Positions 55,573 to 64,000 of a DNA stretch of 64,000 nucleotides are shown here, in pieces; within the stretch, counting starts at the first letter, position 1; each line of letters begins with the position of its first letter. Below the pieces are notes generated by a model. The model made no database searches. It was not told the origin of the DNA and saw nothing but the letters and a program-made list of their open reading frames with translations. The DNA is from a bacterium A37T11 (GTDB lineage: Bacteria; Bacteroidota; Bacteroidia; Sphingobacteriales; Sphingobacteriaceae): NCBI GenBank assembly GCA_900109895.1, contig FOBR01000026.1:1-64000 (forward strand), read 5' to 3'. A program made the position numbers and the translations under genes.

Positions 55573-56136
55573 TTAAAGCAATTTTCTTAGCTCTCTGAAA
55601 AGTCTAGCTGTTGGCAAACCTACTACATTGGTGTAAGTACCCTCCAATCTTGTGATGCCCACCAGCCCTATCCATTCCTGGATGCCGTAGGCGCCTGCCT
55701 TATCATAGGGCTTAAATTGATCCGTATAATATTCGATCTCATCTTGGGTAAGTTCTGCCATGTGTACTTTGGTAACCTCAACAAATAAACTTATTTCATT
55801 GGATACAACCAGCCCGACTGCAGTAATGACTTCATGTACCCTGCCCGAAAGTAATGCCAACGTATTAATGGCATCATTGCGGTTAACAGGTTTCCCGATG
55901 ATTTTCTGATCGATCGTAACGATCGTATCTGCAACGATCACGATTTCATCATCTTTTCTTTCCTCTTTAAAGGCAGCTGCTTTTTTGCCTGCAATATGGA
56001 TAGCCGCATCCATCGGTGTTAGGTGCGCCGGGAATGATTCGTCCACCTCTTTGGTCCGTACCTCAAAGGTATAACCCATCTGTTTTAACAATTCCTGTCG
56101 TCTTGGTGACTTGGAAGCAAGTATTAATTTCATCAT
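55573..56136 (-). CDS. maf: Maf-like nucleoside triphosphate pyrophosphatase
   Basis: 187-residue Maf protein. Substrate loop LILASKSPRRQELLKQMG, catalytic Asp region IVIVADTIVTIDQKIIGKP, and the family's YDKAGAYGIQEW motif. It hydrolyses non-canonical or dTTP/UTP-type nucleotides to monophosphates. It is the last gene of the ccmE-ccmF-DUF2520-kdsC-maf set and starts 3 bp after kdsC. Start is ATG 56136 or the adjacent ATG 56133. Confidence 0.93.
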   Translation of the reverse strand: MMKLILASKSPRRQELLKQMGYTFEVRTKEVDESFPAHLTPMDAAIHIAGKKAAAFKEERKDDEIVIVADTIVTIDQKIIGKPVNRNDAINTLALLSGRVHEVITAVGLVVSNEISLFVEVTKVHMAELTQDEIEYYTDQFKPYDKAGAYGIQEWIGLVGITRLEGTYTNVVGLPTARLFRELRKLL

Positions 56137-56139
56137 ATA

Positions 56140-56658
56140 TTAAACGCTTTTTACGGAAGTGTCTTCGTCCCACTTCCCCTGTAACTTTAGCACTTTTTCG
56201 AGCACATCCCTCACCGCAGCATCACCCCCTTTTTTAGGTGAGATGTAATTACACAGAGCTTTAACTTCTTCCACTGCATCTTTGGGGCATACAGCGACAC
56301 CAACAACGCCCATCGGTAATAGGTCAGGTATATCATCGCCCATATAGAGTACCTCTGCGGGTTGCAGGACGTGCATTTCCATCCATTGGGATAATACAGG
56401 CAGCTTATCGCTTATTCCCAGATGTATGTCTTGCACGCCAAGGCCGTTGAAGCGCTTACGAATACTGGCAGACTGTCCGCCGGTAATAATGGCTATTTTA
56501 AAACCCTGCTTTACGGCCAACTGTATGGCATACCCATCCTTCACGTGATAAATACGGAGTTGTTCTCCATTTTCGGTAATAAAAACGCGACCATCGGTAA
56601 GAACTCCATCCACATCCAGCACCAGGCCCCTTATTTTTTTAAACTGATCAAAAAACAT
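56140..56658 (-). CDS. kdsC: KdsC-like HAD phosphatase (KDO 8-phosphate phosphatase)
   Basis: 172-residue capless HAD phosphatase. Motif I LVLDVDGVLTDG, motif II IITGGQS, motif III/IV LYMGDDIPDLLPM. It would dephosphorylate 3-deoxy-manno-octulosonate 8-phosphate for lipid A core synthesis. Its start overlaps the end of the DUF2520 gene by 11 bp, pointing to translational coupling. Family assignment from length and motifs; other small HAD substrates cannot be excluded. Confidence 0.88.
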   Translation of the reverse strand: MFFDQFKKIRGLVLDVDGVLTDGRVFITENGEQLRIYHVKDGYAIQLAVKQGFKIAIITGGQSASIRKRFNGLGVQDIHLGISDKLPVLSQWMEMHVLQPAEVLYMGDDIPDLLPMGVVGVAVCPKDAVEEVKALCNYISPKKGGDAAVRDVLEKVLKLQGKWDEDTSVKSV

Positions 56659-57421
56659 GACGGCTATTGGTTATCCCTTGGCTTAGTAATCGATACAGCA
56701 CTTTCCAGTCTGGATGGACTTCCAACAATTCGAGGTGCTCTTTGACTATATTTTCATCGGCACGCATGGCCGGTCCAGTCTGCACGTCAGCCGGATTATG
56801 CTCCTGCACCTTTTGCGCAGTCTCAGCGATCAATGGGCGTAGTAAATTAAAGTCGACCTCTTTTTCACCCAAAAATTGGTGTGCAATGGTATAAAGGTAA
56901 TTGGTGAAGTTACAGCTGAGCACCGCACCCAAATGCAGGCAACGTCGCTGAAGAGAATTGTACTCATAGATAAGTGGCGAAATTTTAACAACGAGATTCA
57001 TTACCTTGGTTTTCGTATTGGCTTCCGAAAATTCCATGATCAAGGGTATTTTGGTGAAATCAACGGGCACCTCTTTAGAGAATGTTTGAAGGGGGTATAA
57101 TACACCATAGCCTCCCTGCGATCCTGACAGTACAGAAATATCTGTGCTTCCAGAGGTATGCAAAACAACACCTGATACCTTCTTCAGTGCTGTCGCTACT
57201 TCGGCAATCGCGTCGTCCTTGACCGCAATAATATAAAAATCAGCGTCGCGGATTATTTCATCTAAATCTGTAATGGCTTTCTTTGCCCCCAGGTTGTCGG
57301 CCAGCATTTGGGCATGTTCTTCAGTTCGGCTATAGATCTGGTCAAAAAGGAATCCGGCCCTGCTGATGACATAACCCAAATGGGTGGCCAAATTGCCACT
57401 TCCCACCATCACAACGCCCAT
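56648..57421 (-). CDS. Rossmann-fold DUF2520 protein (F420-type oxidoreductase-like)
   Basis: 257 residues. N-terminal dinucleotide-binding motif VVMVGSGNLATHLGYVI, then YIIAVKDDAIAEVATAL and VVLHTSGSTDISVL, and a C-terminal helical domain (LHLGAVLSCNFTNYLYTIA) as in the DUF2520 family, which resembles ProC-like or ketopantoate reductases. The reaction is unknown. It overlaps ccmF by one base (TGATG arrangement) and kdsC by 11 bp. Confidence 0.85.
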   Translation of the reverse strand: MGVVMVGSGNLATHLGYVISRAGFLFDQIYSRTEEHAQMLADNLGAKKAITDLDEIIRDADFYIIAVKDDAIAEVATALKKVSGVVLHTSGSTDISVLSGSQGGYGVLYPLQTFSKEVPVDFTKIPLIMEFSEANTKTKVMNLVVKISPLIYEYNSLQRRCLHLGAVLSCNFTNYLYTIAHQFLGEKEVDFNLLRPLIAETAQKVQEHNPADVQTGPAMRADENIVKEHLELLEVHPDWKVLYRLLSQGITNSRHVF

Positions 57422-59907
57422 CAGGCCTCCTTTTTATTTAGTTCCTTACTTCTGCGCAATATTGACATAAAAAAGCCTACCGTCATAATGATGGTACCGC
57501 ACCAAAAAAAGTTTATATACGGAAATTCGATCGCCTTCATAACAATCCATTTTTTCTCAGGTTTCGGTTTTTGATATACGGTTAGTTCCAACCGATCTTT
57601 TTGGGGCATGATATTCGAAAATCTTAATTTAAGACCCTCTTGGGCCACATCTTTACCAAAATCATAGATTCGTCCTTCTTTGATGAGCAGAACCGGTTCA
57701 GCAGTATATACCTTCTCATCATTTGCGTGCACTTCTACCGTAAGCCCCACAAGTACATCATTGGCACCTAGTGGTATATTTTCTAGTTTAGCGGCTTTAT
57801 TTACCCCTTTTATCAGCATATATCCAGTTCGGTAGCTGATGGTATCACCCACTTTGACTTCATGAATAACAGGCTCTTCATATCCTTTTAGTGGGTCTTC
57901 TTCTTGCCCATCGGCGTGATCATGCCCATCACCAGCCAAAGACTCAATCCTATTTGCAGCCGTGATGATCGTATAAATATCCCGATTTATGTAATGCCGT
58001 GTACTCGGAGTACCAATGAGTCCCATTTTAGCATTTTGCTGTGCTTTAGGCTGAAGCTGAAACTTTTCAGTCACTTTACCGGATTTGTCAAGTCGCTCAT
58101 AATTTACCTTATAAAATACGTCCACACCAGAAACGCTGTCACCCACATACGTAATGCGATATTGGCCCATATTGGCAGGCACACCTTCATTTAGAAATAG
58201 ATTATCCCCAGGCTTTTCCACATCTTCAAAACCTGCCACTGGTATATCACCGCTCTGGTTTACGGAAACAATTTTATTAGTCGCCGCAGCCACCAGTCCA
58301 CCTATTAGCAGCAAACCAAAACCAATGTGTGCAACCGCCGAACCAGCCAATTTCCATTTTCCCTTCAGTGCATCTCCTAGTATTCGCGCATTGGAAACAA
58401 TGGAAAATATGGCGGCAAAGGTGAGCAAAATGTAAACCAAATTGTGGTAAGCTCCAGTAATGTATGCAACGATTGCCGTGATCACAGCCGCCACAATAAC
58501 CGATACCACAAGGCTTGCATAAAATTTCCTAGGATCCGTCCGCTTATATTTAAGAAATTGTGTAACTCCTGTCAGCAGGGTAATAATAACTGCAAAGCCC
58601 GATTGCCACTGATTATAGTGCGCCACAATATTAACAGGAGGAGCTATTTTGGTACCAAACAACTTATTAACTACAGGTATGGAAGTAAAGGCGATAATAT
58701 GTAAACAAGCAAGCACAAGGAACAAAGCTCCTATAAACAACCAAAACTCGCGGGAGTAGGTTTCTTCATCCTTTTTGGAGATGGGCATTTCTTTGCGACT
58801 ATATACTAATACCCAGATCATCAATCCCAAGAAAATCAAGTTAAAAATAATCAACTGCCATGACATGCCCAAGTCGGTAAATGCGTGTACGGATGTGTCG
58901 CCCAAAACGCCGCTTCGTGTCAAGTAGGAAGCATAGACCACCAGGACAAAACTTAGAAGAAGCAGAAATGCAGCCGTAAAATAAGCATGGCCGGAATTGC
59001 GGTAAGCCAACATGACGTGTATACCGCCTATCAAGGTAAGCCATGGAATTATGGAGGCATTTTCTACTGGATCCCATGCCCAGAACCCCCCAAAATTAAG
59101 TGCTTCGTAAGCCCAGAATGAGCCCATAATGATGCCTGTACCTAAAACCATGGCCGCAAATAATGCCCAGGGCATAGCTGCTTTCATCCATTCTTTATGC
59201 CTGCCTTGCCATAAGCCAGCAAATGCAAAAGAAAATGGGACAATCATCGAAGCAAATCCCAGGAATAACGTAGGCGGGTGGATTACCATCCAATAATTTT
59301 GTAACAGTGGGTTTAATCCTTCTCCGTCCTGAATATAATTCAGATAATTGGAAAGATTTGTAGGATCGGCAAATAGTACAGGTGCCATTTCTTTCAGATC
59401 TAACGCATTTCTCAGCAAGATAAATGGAGAGCTGCCTATACGCTGCCCAAACACTTCTACACCAATCAGCATGAGACCAAGCAACGTTTGGCAAAGCATA
59501 ACTGACACCATTACTGGACGCTCCCAAGTCTTGGCTTTGAAAACGAGTACCGCCCCTAAGACGGCCTCCCAAAAAGTCCATAGCCAGAAACTTCCTTCTT
59601 GTCCTTCCCAGAAAGATGAGATGATAAAATAAACCGGCAAGGCCCGCGAGGAATGCGACCAGGCATAATAATATTCAAATTGGTGGCTGTATATTATATA
59701 AAAAAGGCACGAACCGATGCCCACTACTGAGATCAGGTTGATCCAAAATGCTGAACGGGCAATCCGCTGCCAGGAAAAATCATCTTTGTTCTTGGTAGCA
59801 AAAAAATAAGAGATAAATGATAGCAGCGCCGATCCAAATGCCAGCACCACAAAAAATTGACCTAACTGGCCCGGCAAAAGGCTTTCGCCTGCATATTTTA
59901 TAGCCAT
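57421..59907 (-). CDS. ccmF: CcmF/CcsA-family cytochrome c biogenesis protein
   Basis: 828-residue inner-membrane heme-handling protein. About 14 membrane helices; WWD domain GGFWAWDPVENASIIPW at about 273-289 for heme, conserved His in MVIHPPTLFLGF (about 210) and further His residues in the C-terminal third. The extra-cytoplasmic C-terminal part (from about 545) has a periplasmic domain with beta character and ends in a last helix. It joins heme to apocytochrome c together with other Ccm proteins. It follows ccmE by 2 bp. Confidence 0.9.
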   Translation of the reverse strand: MAIKYAGESLLPGQLGQFFVVLAFGSALLSFISYFFATKNKDDFSWQRIARSAFWINLISVVGIGSCLFYIIYSHQFEYYYAWSHSSRALPVYFIISSFWEGQEGSFWLWTFWEAVLGAVLVFKAKTWERPVMVSVMLCQTLLGLMLIGVEVFGQRIGSSPFILLRNALDLKEMAPVLFADPTNLSNYLNYIQDGEGLNPLLQNYWMVIHPPTLFLGFASMIVPFSFAFAGLWQGRHKEWMKAAMPWALFAAMVLGTGIIMGSFWAYEALNFGGFWAWDPVENASIIPWLTLIGGIHVMLAYRNSGHAYFTAAFLLLLSFVLVVYASYLTRSGVLGDTSVHAFTDLGMSWQLIIFNLIFLGLMIWVLVYSRKEMPISKKDEETYSREFWLFIGALFLVLACLHIIAFTSIPVVNKLFGTKIAPPVNIVAHYNQWQSGFAVIITLLTGVTQFLKYKRTDPRKFYASLVVSVIVAAVITAIVAYITGAYHNLVYILLTFAAIFSIVSNARILGDALKGKWKLAGSAVAHIGFGLLLIGGLVAAATNKIVSVNQSGDIPVAGFEDVEKPGDNLFLNEGVPANMGQYRITYVGDSVSGVDVFYKVNYERLDKSGKVTEKFQLQPKAQQNAKMGLIGTPSTRHYINRDIYTIITAANRIESLAGDGHDHADGQEEDPLKGYEEPVIHEVKVGDTISYRTGYMLIKGVNKAAKLENIPLGANDVLVGLTVEVHANDEKVYTAEPVLLIKEGRIYDFGKDVAQEGLKLRFSNIMPQKDRLELTVYQKPKPEKKWIVMKAIEFPYINFFWCGTIIMTVGFFMSILRRSKELNKKEA

Positions 59908-59909
59908 TA

Positions 59910-60320
59910 TTAAACTGCTGATGCTGCTTTTATTTCTACTTTATCTTTGTTGTACTTTGATGGACATTTCATCAATATTTTTGAGGCCCTAAACTCATTA
60001 CCCATCATTTTACCTGTGAGGACAATTTGCTCTGAACGTTCTATATCTTGTGGTTTAGCACCAATAAATACCACCTTGCATTCTACACTGTCTTTATCGT
60101 ACATGTAAAAAGAAAATAAATTAGCATCTTTAACCGGATCGTAATGCAATTCTTTGGTTTTGTTTAAATAACCCACCACATGCAGCTCCTCTTTGGCTGC
60201 TTTAGCTTCCGTAAAATTGGCGTAGGTGCTTGAATCGGTAAAAATACTTATGATCATAGCGATCGCAATGGCGATGACAACAATTCCTATAATAGCCCCT
60301 CTCTTCATGTTAATATTCAC
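59910..60320 (-). CDS. ccmE: Cytochrome c maturation protein CcmE, Cys-type heme site
   Basis: 136-residue periplasmic heme chaperone anchored by one N-terminal membrane helix (about 8-27). The OB-fold follows (ELHVVGYLNKTKELHYDP, YMYDKDSVECKVVFIG). At the heme-attachment place, where E. coli CcmE has His in HxxxY, this protein has Cys in LMKCPSKYNKDK, i.e. CxxxY. This variant is known in some archaea and delta-proteobacteria. It is encoded upstream of ccmF. An ATG at 60308 is a possible later start. Confidence 0.88.
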   Translation of the reverse strand: MNINMKRGAIIGIVVIAIAIAMIISIFTDSSTYANFTEAKAAKEELHVVGYLNKTKELHYDPVKDANLFSFYMYDKDSVECKVVFIGAKPQDIERSEQIVLTGKMMGNEFRASKILMKCPSKYNKDKVEIKAASAV

Positions 60321-60438
60321 TTAATCCTGCAAATTTACAAATAGAAACTTGAAGCAGCGAATTAAGAAAGGGACCATGCCTTTTTAGAATTATTCTAATT
60401 AAGATAATTTTTCCTACTATAGAGGCTATAAATCAGAA

Positions 60439-60477
60439 TTGAGGGTTACTGCTAATATAAATAGCAGTAACCCTCAA
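60439..60477. repeat. 16-bp perfect inverted repeat between tnaA and ccmE
   Basis: Arms TTGAGGGTTACTGCTA (60439-60454) and TAGCAGTAACCCTCAA (60462-60477) around ATATAAA. It lies downstream of tnaA but its A-run side is wrong for a classical U-tail on the minus strand, so terminator function is uncertain. Confidence 0.75.
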
Positions 60478-60509
60478 AAAAGTTACAAAAATTTACACTG
60501 GTTTGAATT

Positions 60510-61880
60510 TTAGATTAGCTCAAATTGAGCAGTAAAATGGCGCAACATGGGAGATTCATAAGTAATTTTAAGGCCACCGTATTCTTTACGGCGCTTATAA
60601 ACCTCCACGATTACCTCAGCAACATAGTCTATATGACTTTGGGTATAGACACGCCGAGGAAAAGCAAGCCTGACAAGTTCCATCGGCGGTGATATGAGGC
60701 TACCATCAGTTCCATATTTTCCGAACATGACCGAACCGATTTCTACACTACGGATACCCCCTTCCAGGTATAATGCCGAACTCAATACCTGGCCGGGATA
60801 TTCGTGTACAGGGATATGATCCATAAACGCTTTGGCATCCAGGTAGACAGCATGGCCCCCTGTTGGTTTTATATAAGGGATACCATATTCGTCTAGTTTC
60901 TCGCCTATATAAGCAATGCTCCGGATGCGGTATTTTAAGTAGCCCTCTTCCATAATCTCTTGCAAGCCGATGGCAATGGCCTCCAAGTCGCGACCAGCCA
61001 AACCACCATAGGTTGGGAAGCCTTCAGTAATGATCAGCAAATTGCGGCATTGCTCGGTAATGGTTTCGTCCTTAAGGGCAATGAAACCACCAATATTGGC
61101 AAAGGCATCTTTCTTGGCACTCATGGTACAGCCATCTGCATAAGAAAACAGTTCTTTAGCAATGTTGGCGATTGTGGTGTGTGCATATCCTTCTTCGCGC
61201 TCCTTGATAAAGTAACAATTTTCTGCAAACCTGCAAGCATCAATAAACATAAGTATTCCATGCTGCTTACAGATTCGGCTCACCTCGCGAATATTGGCCA
61301 TGCTCACGGGTTGCCCTCCACCGGAATTATTGGTGACAGTTATCATAACCATGGCAATGGAGGCTGGTGTACGCTCTTCAATAACTCGACTCAGAGCTGC
61401 AGTATCCATGTTACCTTTAAAGGATGCCGGTATGGCGGGGATTTTACCCTCCGGACATAACAGGTCTATACCTTCAGCGCCGGAAAACTCCACATTGGCA
61501 CGCGTTGTATCAAACAACGTATTGCTGATGACACATTTGCCCTCTCCACCAATTACCGTGAATAGGATTTTTTCAGAAGCTCGGCCCTGATGGGTAGGGA
61601 TTACATAAGGCATTCCCGTTAAGTCTTTGATAACTTTCTCAAAACGGAAAAAGCTTTCACTGCCGGCATAACTTTCGTCGCCCCGCATTATGCCTGCCCA
61701 TTGTTCACTGCTCATGGCACTTGTACCACTGTCGGTGAGCAGGTCAATGATCACGTCACGGGCATTTAATAAGAATGGATTATAATGAGCTTTTTGAAGC
61801 AAACCCTCGCGTTGCTGGCGTGAAGTAAAATAAATGGGTTCAACAGATTTAATCCGGAACGGTTCTATGATCGTTTTCAT
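60510..61880 (-). CDS. tnaA: Tryptophanase
   Basis: 456-residue PLP-dependent beta-eliminating lyase. It opens IEPFRIKSVEPIYFTSRQQR; has DLLTDSGTSAMSSEQWAG, the PLP lysine in TMSAKKDAFANIGG (Lys257), and TEGFPTYGGLAGRDLE. Tyrosine phenol-lyase has Arg381 and Phe448 at its specificity positions; here these are Ile381 (SVEIGS) and His448 (LRHFTAQ), the pattern of tryptophanase. It splits tryptophan to indole, pyruvate and ammonia. No tnaC-like leader peptide with Trp seen upstream. Confidence 0.92.
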   Translation of the reverse strand: MKTIIEPFRIKSVEPIYFTSRQQREGLLQKAHYNPFLLNARDVIIDLLTDSGTSAMSSEQWAGIMRGDESYAGSESFFRFEKVIKDLTGMPYVIPTHQGRASEKILFTVIGGEGKCVISNTLFDTTRANVEFSGAEGIDLLCPEGKIPAIPASFKGNMDTAALSRVIEERTPASIAMVMITVTNNSGGGQPVSMANIREVSRICKQHGILMFIDACRFAENCYFIKEREEGYAHTTIANIAKELFSYADGCTMSAKKDAFANIGGFIALKDETITEQCRNLLIITEGFPTYGGLAGRDLEAIAIGLQEIMEEGYLKYRIRSIAYIGEKLDEYGIPYIKPTGGHAVYLDAKAFMDHIPVHEYPGQVLSSALYLEGGIRSVEIGSVMFGKYGTDGSLISPPMELVRLAFPRRVYTQSHIDYVAEVIVEVYKRRKEYGGLKITYESPMLRHFTAQFELI

Positions 61881-62202
61881 GTTGTATTAAATTAAAAATG
61901 ACTGCTTCCGTATGCAAAAAAATTACAGCACGGTGCAAGCAGGTCATCAACTGCCTTTGAAAATTGTAAGAATGAAAATTAGTTGGATTTACTTAACGTA
62001 AACTGTACTCAATACTTTGTATTTAAAACTCAATACGCTGTAATGAAAATCAGGAGGGCCTTTTAATAATATTTTTCCAATGGATATTCACAGGACAAAC
62101 ATAGGAAAAATGATCTTATAAAAAAACCGGATTGTCTCCAATCCGGCTTATCATACACAACAATTATTAACTTAACTTATAATGAAATTAAAAAACCTAC
62201 TT
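61881..62202. other. Intergenic region tnaA-asnB (322 bp)
   Basis: Holds the asnB terminator at 62120-62146 and, presumably, the tnaA promoter, for which I see no perfect TAnnTTTG box. CTCAATAC occurs twice near 62008-62036. No gene-like frame with credible start and context. Confidence 0.5.
62120..62146 (-). terminator. Terminator of asnB
   Basis: Read on the minus strand: CCGGATTG / CAATCCGG (arms 62139-62146 and 62127-62134) followed by a T-run (A's at 62120-62126). Confidence 0.88.
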
Positions 62203-63891
62203 TTATATCACCGATTCTGTAGCTTTATCATAGCTTTCATTATGGACTGTGCTAACAGCACGCCCGGAGGGATCATTCAAGTTCTGAAATGAGGCGTCCC
62301 AAGCAAGCGCTTGTGGCGTACTACACGCTACTGACTTTACAGAAGGCACCGTAGCTGCCGCTGTATCTGAAGGAAAGTGTTCGCTAAATATGGTGCGGTA
62401 TAAATATTCTTCTTTAGACATGGGTGGATGAATCGGAAAAGCGTAGGCTGCGTTGTTCAGCTCCTCATCCGTAACCTTCAGGGCTGCCTGTTCTTTTAAG
62501 GTGTCTATCCAACTATATCCTACACCATCCGAAAATTGTTCTTTTTGCCGCCAGGCAATACTTTCTGGCAGATAGTCTTCAAAAGCTTTACGCAAGATCC
62601 ATTTTTCCATTTTGCCGTTCCTAATCATTTTATCTTCAGGATTCAAGCGCATAGCAATGTCAATAAATTCTTTGTCAAGAAAGGGTACACGGCCCTCAAT
62701 ACCCCACGCGGCTAATGATTTGTTTGCTCTAAGACAATCATAAAGGTGCAGTTTATCTAATTTACGAACCGTCTCTTCATGAAATTCATAGGCATTAGGG
62801 GCTTTGTGAAAATAAAGGTAACCACCAAAAAGCTCATCTGACCCTTCACCAGACAATACCATTTTTATACCCATTGATTTGATGACACGTGCAAGGAGAT
62901 ACATGGGAGTAGCCGCCCGAACCGTAGTGACGTCATACGTTTCCAAATGATATATGACATCCCGAATGGCATCAAGGCCTTCCTGGATGGTAAAATTAAT
63001 TTCATGATGGATCGTTCCAATATGTTCTGCAGCTTTCCTGGCAGCTGCCAGATCTGGGGATCCATGCAGGCCTACCGCAAAAGAATGTAATTGCGGATAC
63101 CAAGCCAGTTCTTCATCATTGGTTTCAATACGGTGTGAAGAGAATTTTTTGGTTACCGCCGCAATAATAGACGAATCAAGACCTCCTGATAAAAGTACTC
63201 CATAAGGCACGTCTGACATCAATTGACGGTGAACGGCATCTTCCAACCCCTTACGCAGTGAAGCGATGTCAGAGGTATTATTTTTAACATTTTCAAAGGA
63301 TTCCCAATCCCGCTTGTACCAGCGCTGTGGTTGGCTGCTTTCCAAACTATAGATATAGTGACCAGGCTGAAACTCTTCAATATGATTACATACTCCTTCA
63401 AGCGATTTAAGCTCTGATGCTACATAAAATGTACCCATACGATCCCACCCCATATACAGAGGTACAATACCCATGTGATCGCGGGCAACGAGATAGACGT
63501 CTTTTTCAATATCATACAAAGCAAACGCAAAAATACCGTTCAGGTCTTCCAGAAAAGATGCTCCCTTTTTGTCGTATAAGGCAAGAATGACTTCACAATC
63601 AGACTGCGTTTGAAATTGATAATCGCTTAGTTCAGCCCGCAATTCCTGATGGTTATAAATCTCTCCATTTACCGCCAATACAAGGCTCCGATTATTATTA
63701 AATAGTGGTTGTTGACCTGATTTCGGATCGACAATCGCCAAACGCTCGTGAGCCAGTATTGCTTTTTCCCCACTAAAAATACCCGACCAGTCCGGACCGC
63801 GATGCCTTACTTTTTTAGACATTTTGAGCACTTGAGGTCTCAAATCTTCTGATTTGCCTTTCAGATCAAATGCTCCAATGATTCCACACAT
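62203..63891 (-). CDS. asnB: Asparagine synthetase B (glutamine-hydrolysing)
   Basis: 562-residue enzyme making asparagine from aspartate, glutamine and ATP. Cys2 after the initiator Met is the glutaminase nucleophile (CGIIGAFDL); NGEIYNHQELR and a DCEVILALYD segment follow. Synthetase domain with the PP-loop VLLSGGLDSSIIAA and GEGSDELFGGYLYF, and a RVPFLDKEFIDIAM motif. All key residues are present, length typical. The C-terminal about 45 residues are low-complexity (Ala/Ser-rich). Its mRNA ends at a strong hairpin. Confidence 0.96.
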   Translation of the reverse strand: MCGIIGAFDLKGKSEDLRPQVLKMSKKVRHRGPDWSGIFSGEKAILAHERLAIVDPKSGQQPLFNNNRSLVLAVNGEIYNHQELRAELSDYQFQTQSDCEVILALYDKKGASFLEDLNGIFAFALYDIEKDVYLVARDHMGIVPLYMGWDRMGTFYVASELKSLEGVCNHIEEFQPGHYIYSLESSQPQRWYKRDWESFENVKNNTSDIASLRKGLEDAVHRQLMSDVPYGVLLSGGLDSSIIAAVTKKFSSHRIETNDEELAWYPQLHSFAVGLHGSPDLAAARKAAEHIGTIHHEINFTIQEGLDAIRDVIYHLETYDVTTVRAATPMYLLARVIKSMGIKMVLSGEGSDELFGGYLYFHKAPNAYEFHEETVRKLDKLHLYDCLRANKSLAAWGIEGRVPFLDKEFIDIAMRLNPEDKMIRNGKMEKWILRKAFEDYLPESIAWRQKEQFSDGVGYSWIDTLKEQAALKVTDEELNNAAYAFPIHPPMSKEEYLYRTIFSEHFPSDTAAATVPSVKSVACSTPQALAWDASFQNLNDPSGRAVSTVHNESYDKATESVI

Positions 63892-63944
63892 ATACTTCTA
63901 TTCTAAACAAATTAAGTTACTTTATAATTATTAATGCAAATAAA

Positions 63945-63952
63945 CAAAAATA
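63945..63952 (-). promoter_or_regulatory. Candidate -7 box of asnB
   Basis: TATTTTTG on the minus strand, about 53 bp before the start codon, in strongly AT-rich sequence, so chance occurrence is possible. Confidence 0.3.
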
Positions 63953-64000
63953 ATATTTAAAATTAAAAAAATTTAGAAACATTTTAACAATTTTATAACA

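Noticed and set aside
61881-62120. tnaC-like leader peptide upstream of tnaA
   Set aside because: Only a frame overlapping the tnaA start is present and it has no Trp codon; no attenuator-type terminator either.

Overview
The window looks like a chromosomal segment of a Bacteroidota bacterium, most likely Sphingobacteriaceae-like (an inference from gene content; no rRNA is present). Supporting signs are two SusC/SusD outer-membrane uptake loci, each with its own ECF sigma/FecR pair, the promoter -7 motif TAnnTTTG before many genes, near absence of Shine-Dalgarno sequences, and typical neighbourhoods such as a CcmE-CcmF-KdsC-Maf run and a ferredoxin/LuxC pair.

Positions 1-20800 are accessory. 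Locus 1 (minus strand, read right to left) is fecI-fecR-susC-susD-tlpA-like, followed by the start of a lipoprotein S8 protease; it has no carbohydrate enzyme, so peptide or protein uptake is my guess. Locus 2 is fecI-fecR-susC-susD-clan A glycosidase-FAD oxidoreductase and looks like a small polysaccharide utilisation locus of unknown substrate. Locus 2 is bounded by a 102-bp direct repeat: the 3' end of an intact maltose-O-acetyltransferase gene at 20192-20293 and a 96% identical stray copy at 8791-8892. The stray copy is joined to a lipoprotein-like gene that has lost its signal peptide. The fecR and susC genes of locus 1 carry in-frame palindromic or repetitive insertions.

Positions 20900-44600: tRNA-Ser(GCU) with a hairpin cluster, a 7TM-HD phosphodiesterase (PgpH type), thiolase, dipeptidyl peptidase IV plus two POT-family peptide transporters (a peptide breakdown and uptake group), a dolichyl-phosphate-mannose-synthase-like glycosyltransferase, ruvB (preceded by two structured repeats), an ABC-F protein with one degenerate ATP site, a TPR histidine kinase, holA, an HsdR-N nuclease-like protein, valS, cmk and rpsA.

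Positions 44600-64000: purB, a NifU-like protein, gltA, a universal stress protein, ferredoxin with divergent LuxC-like acyl-CoA reductase, ftsE, grpE-dnaJ, a NatAB-like ABC exporter, the ccmE-ccmF-DUF2520-kdsC-maf operon, tryptophanase and asparagine synthetase B.

The most notable items are the maa direct repeat bracketing locus 2, the intragenic palindromes whose arms vary in a compensatory way, the paired structured repeats before ruvB, and a set of promoters that abut start codons and suggest leaderless mRNAs.
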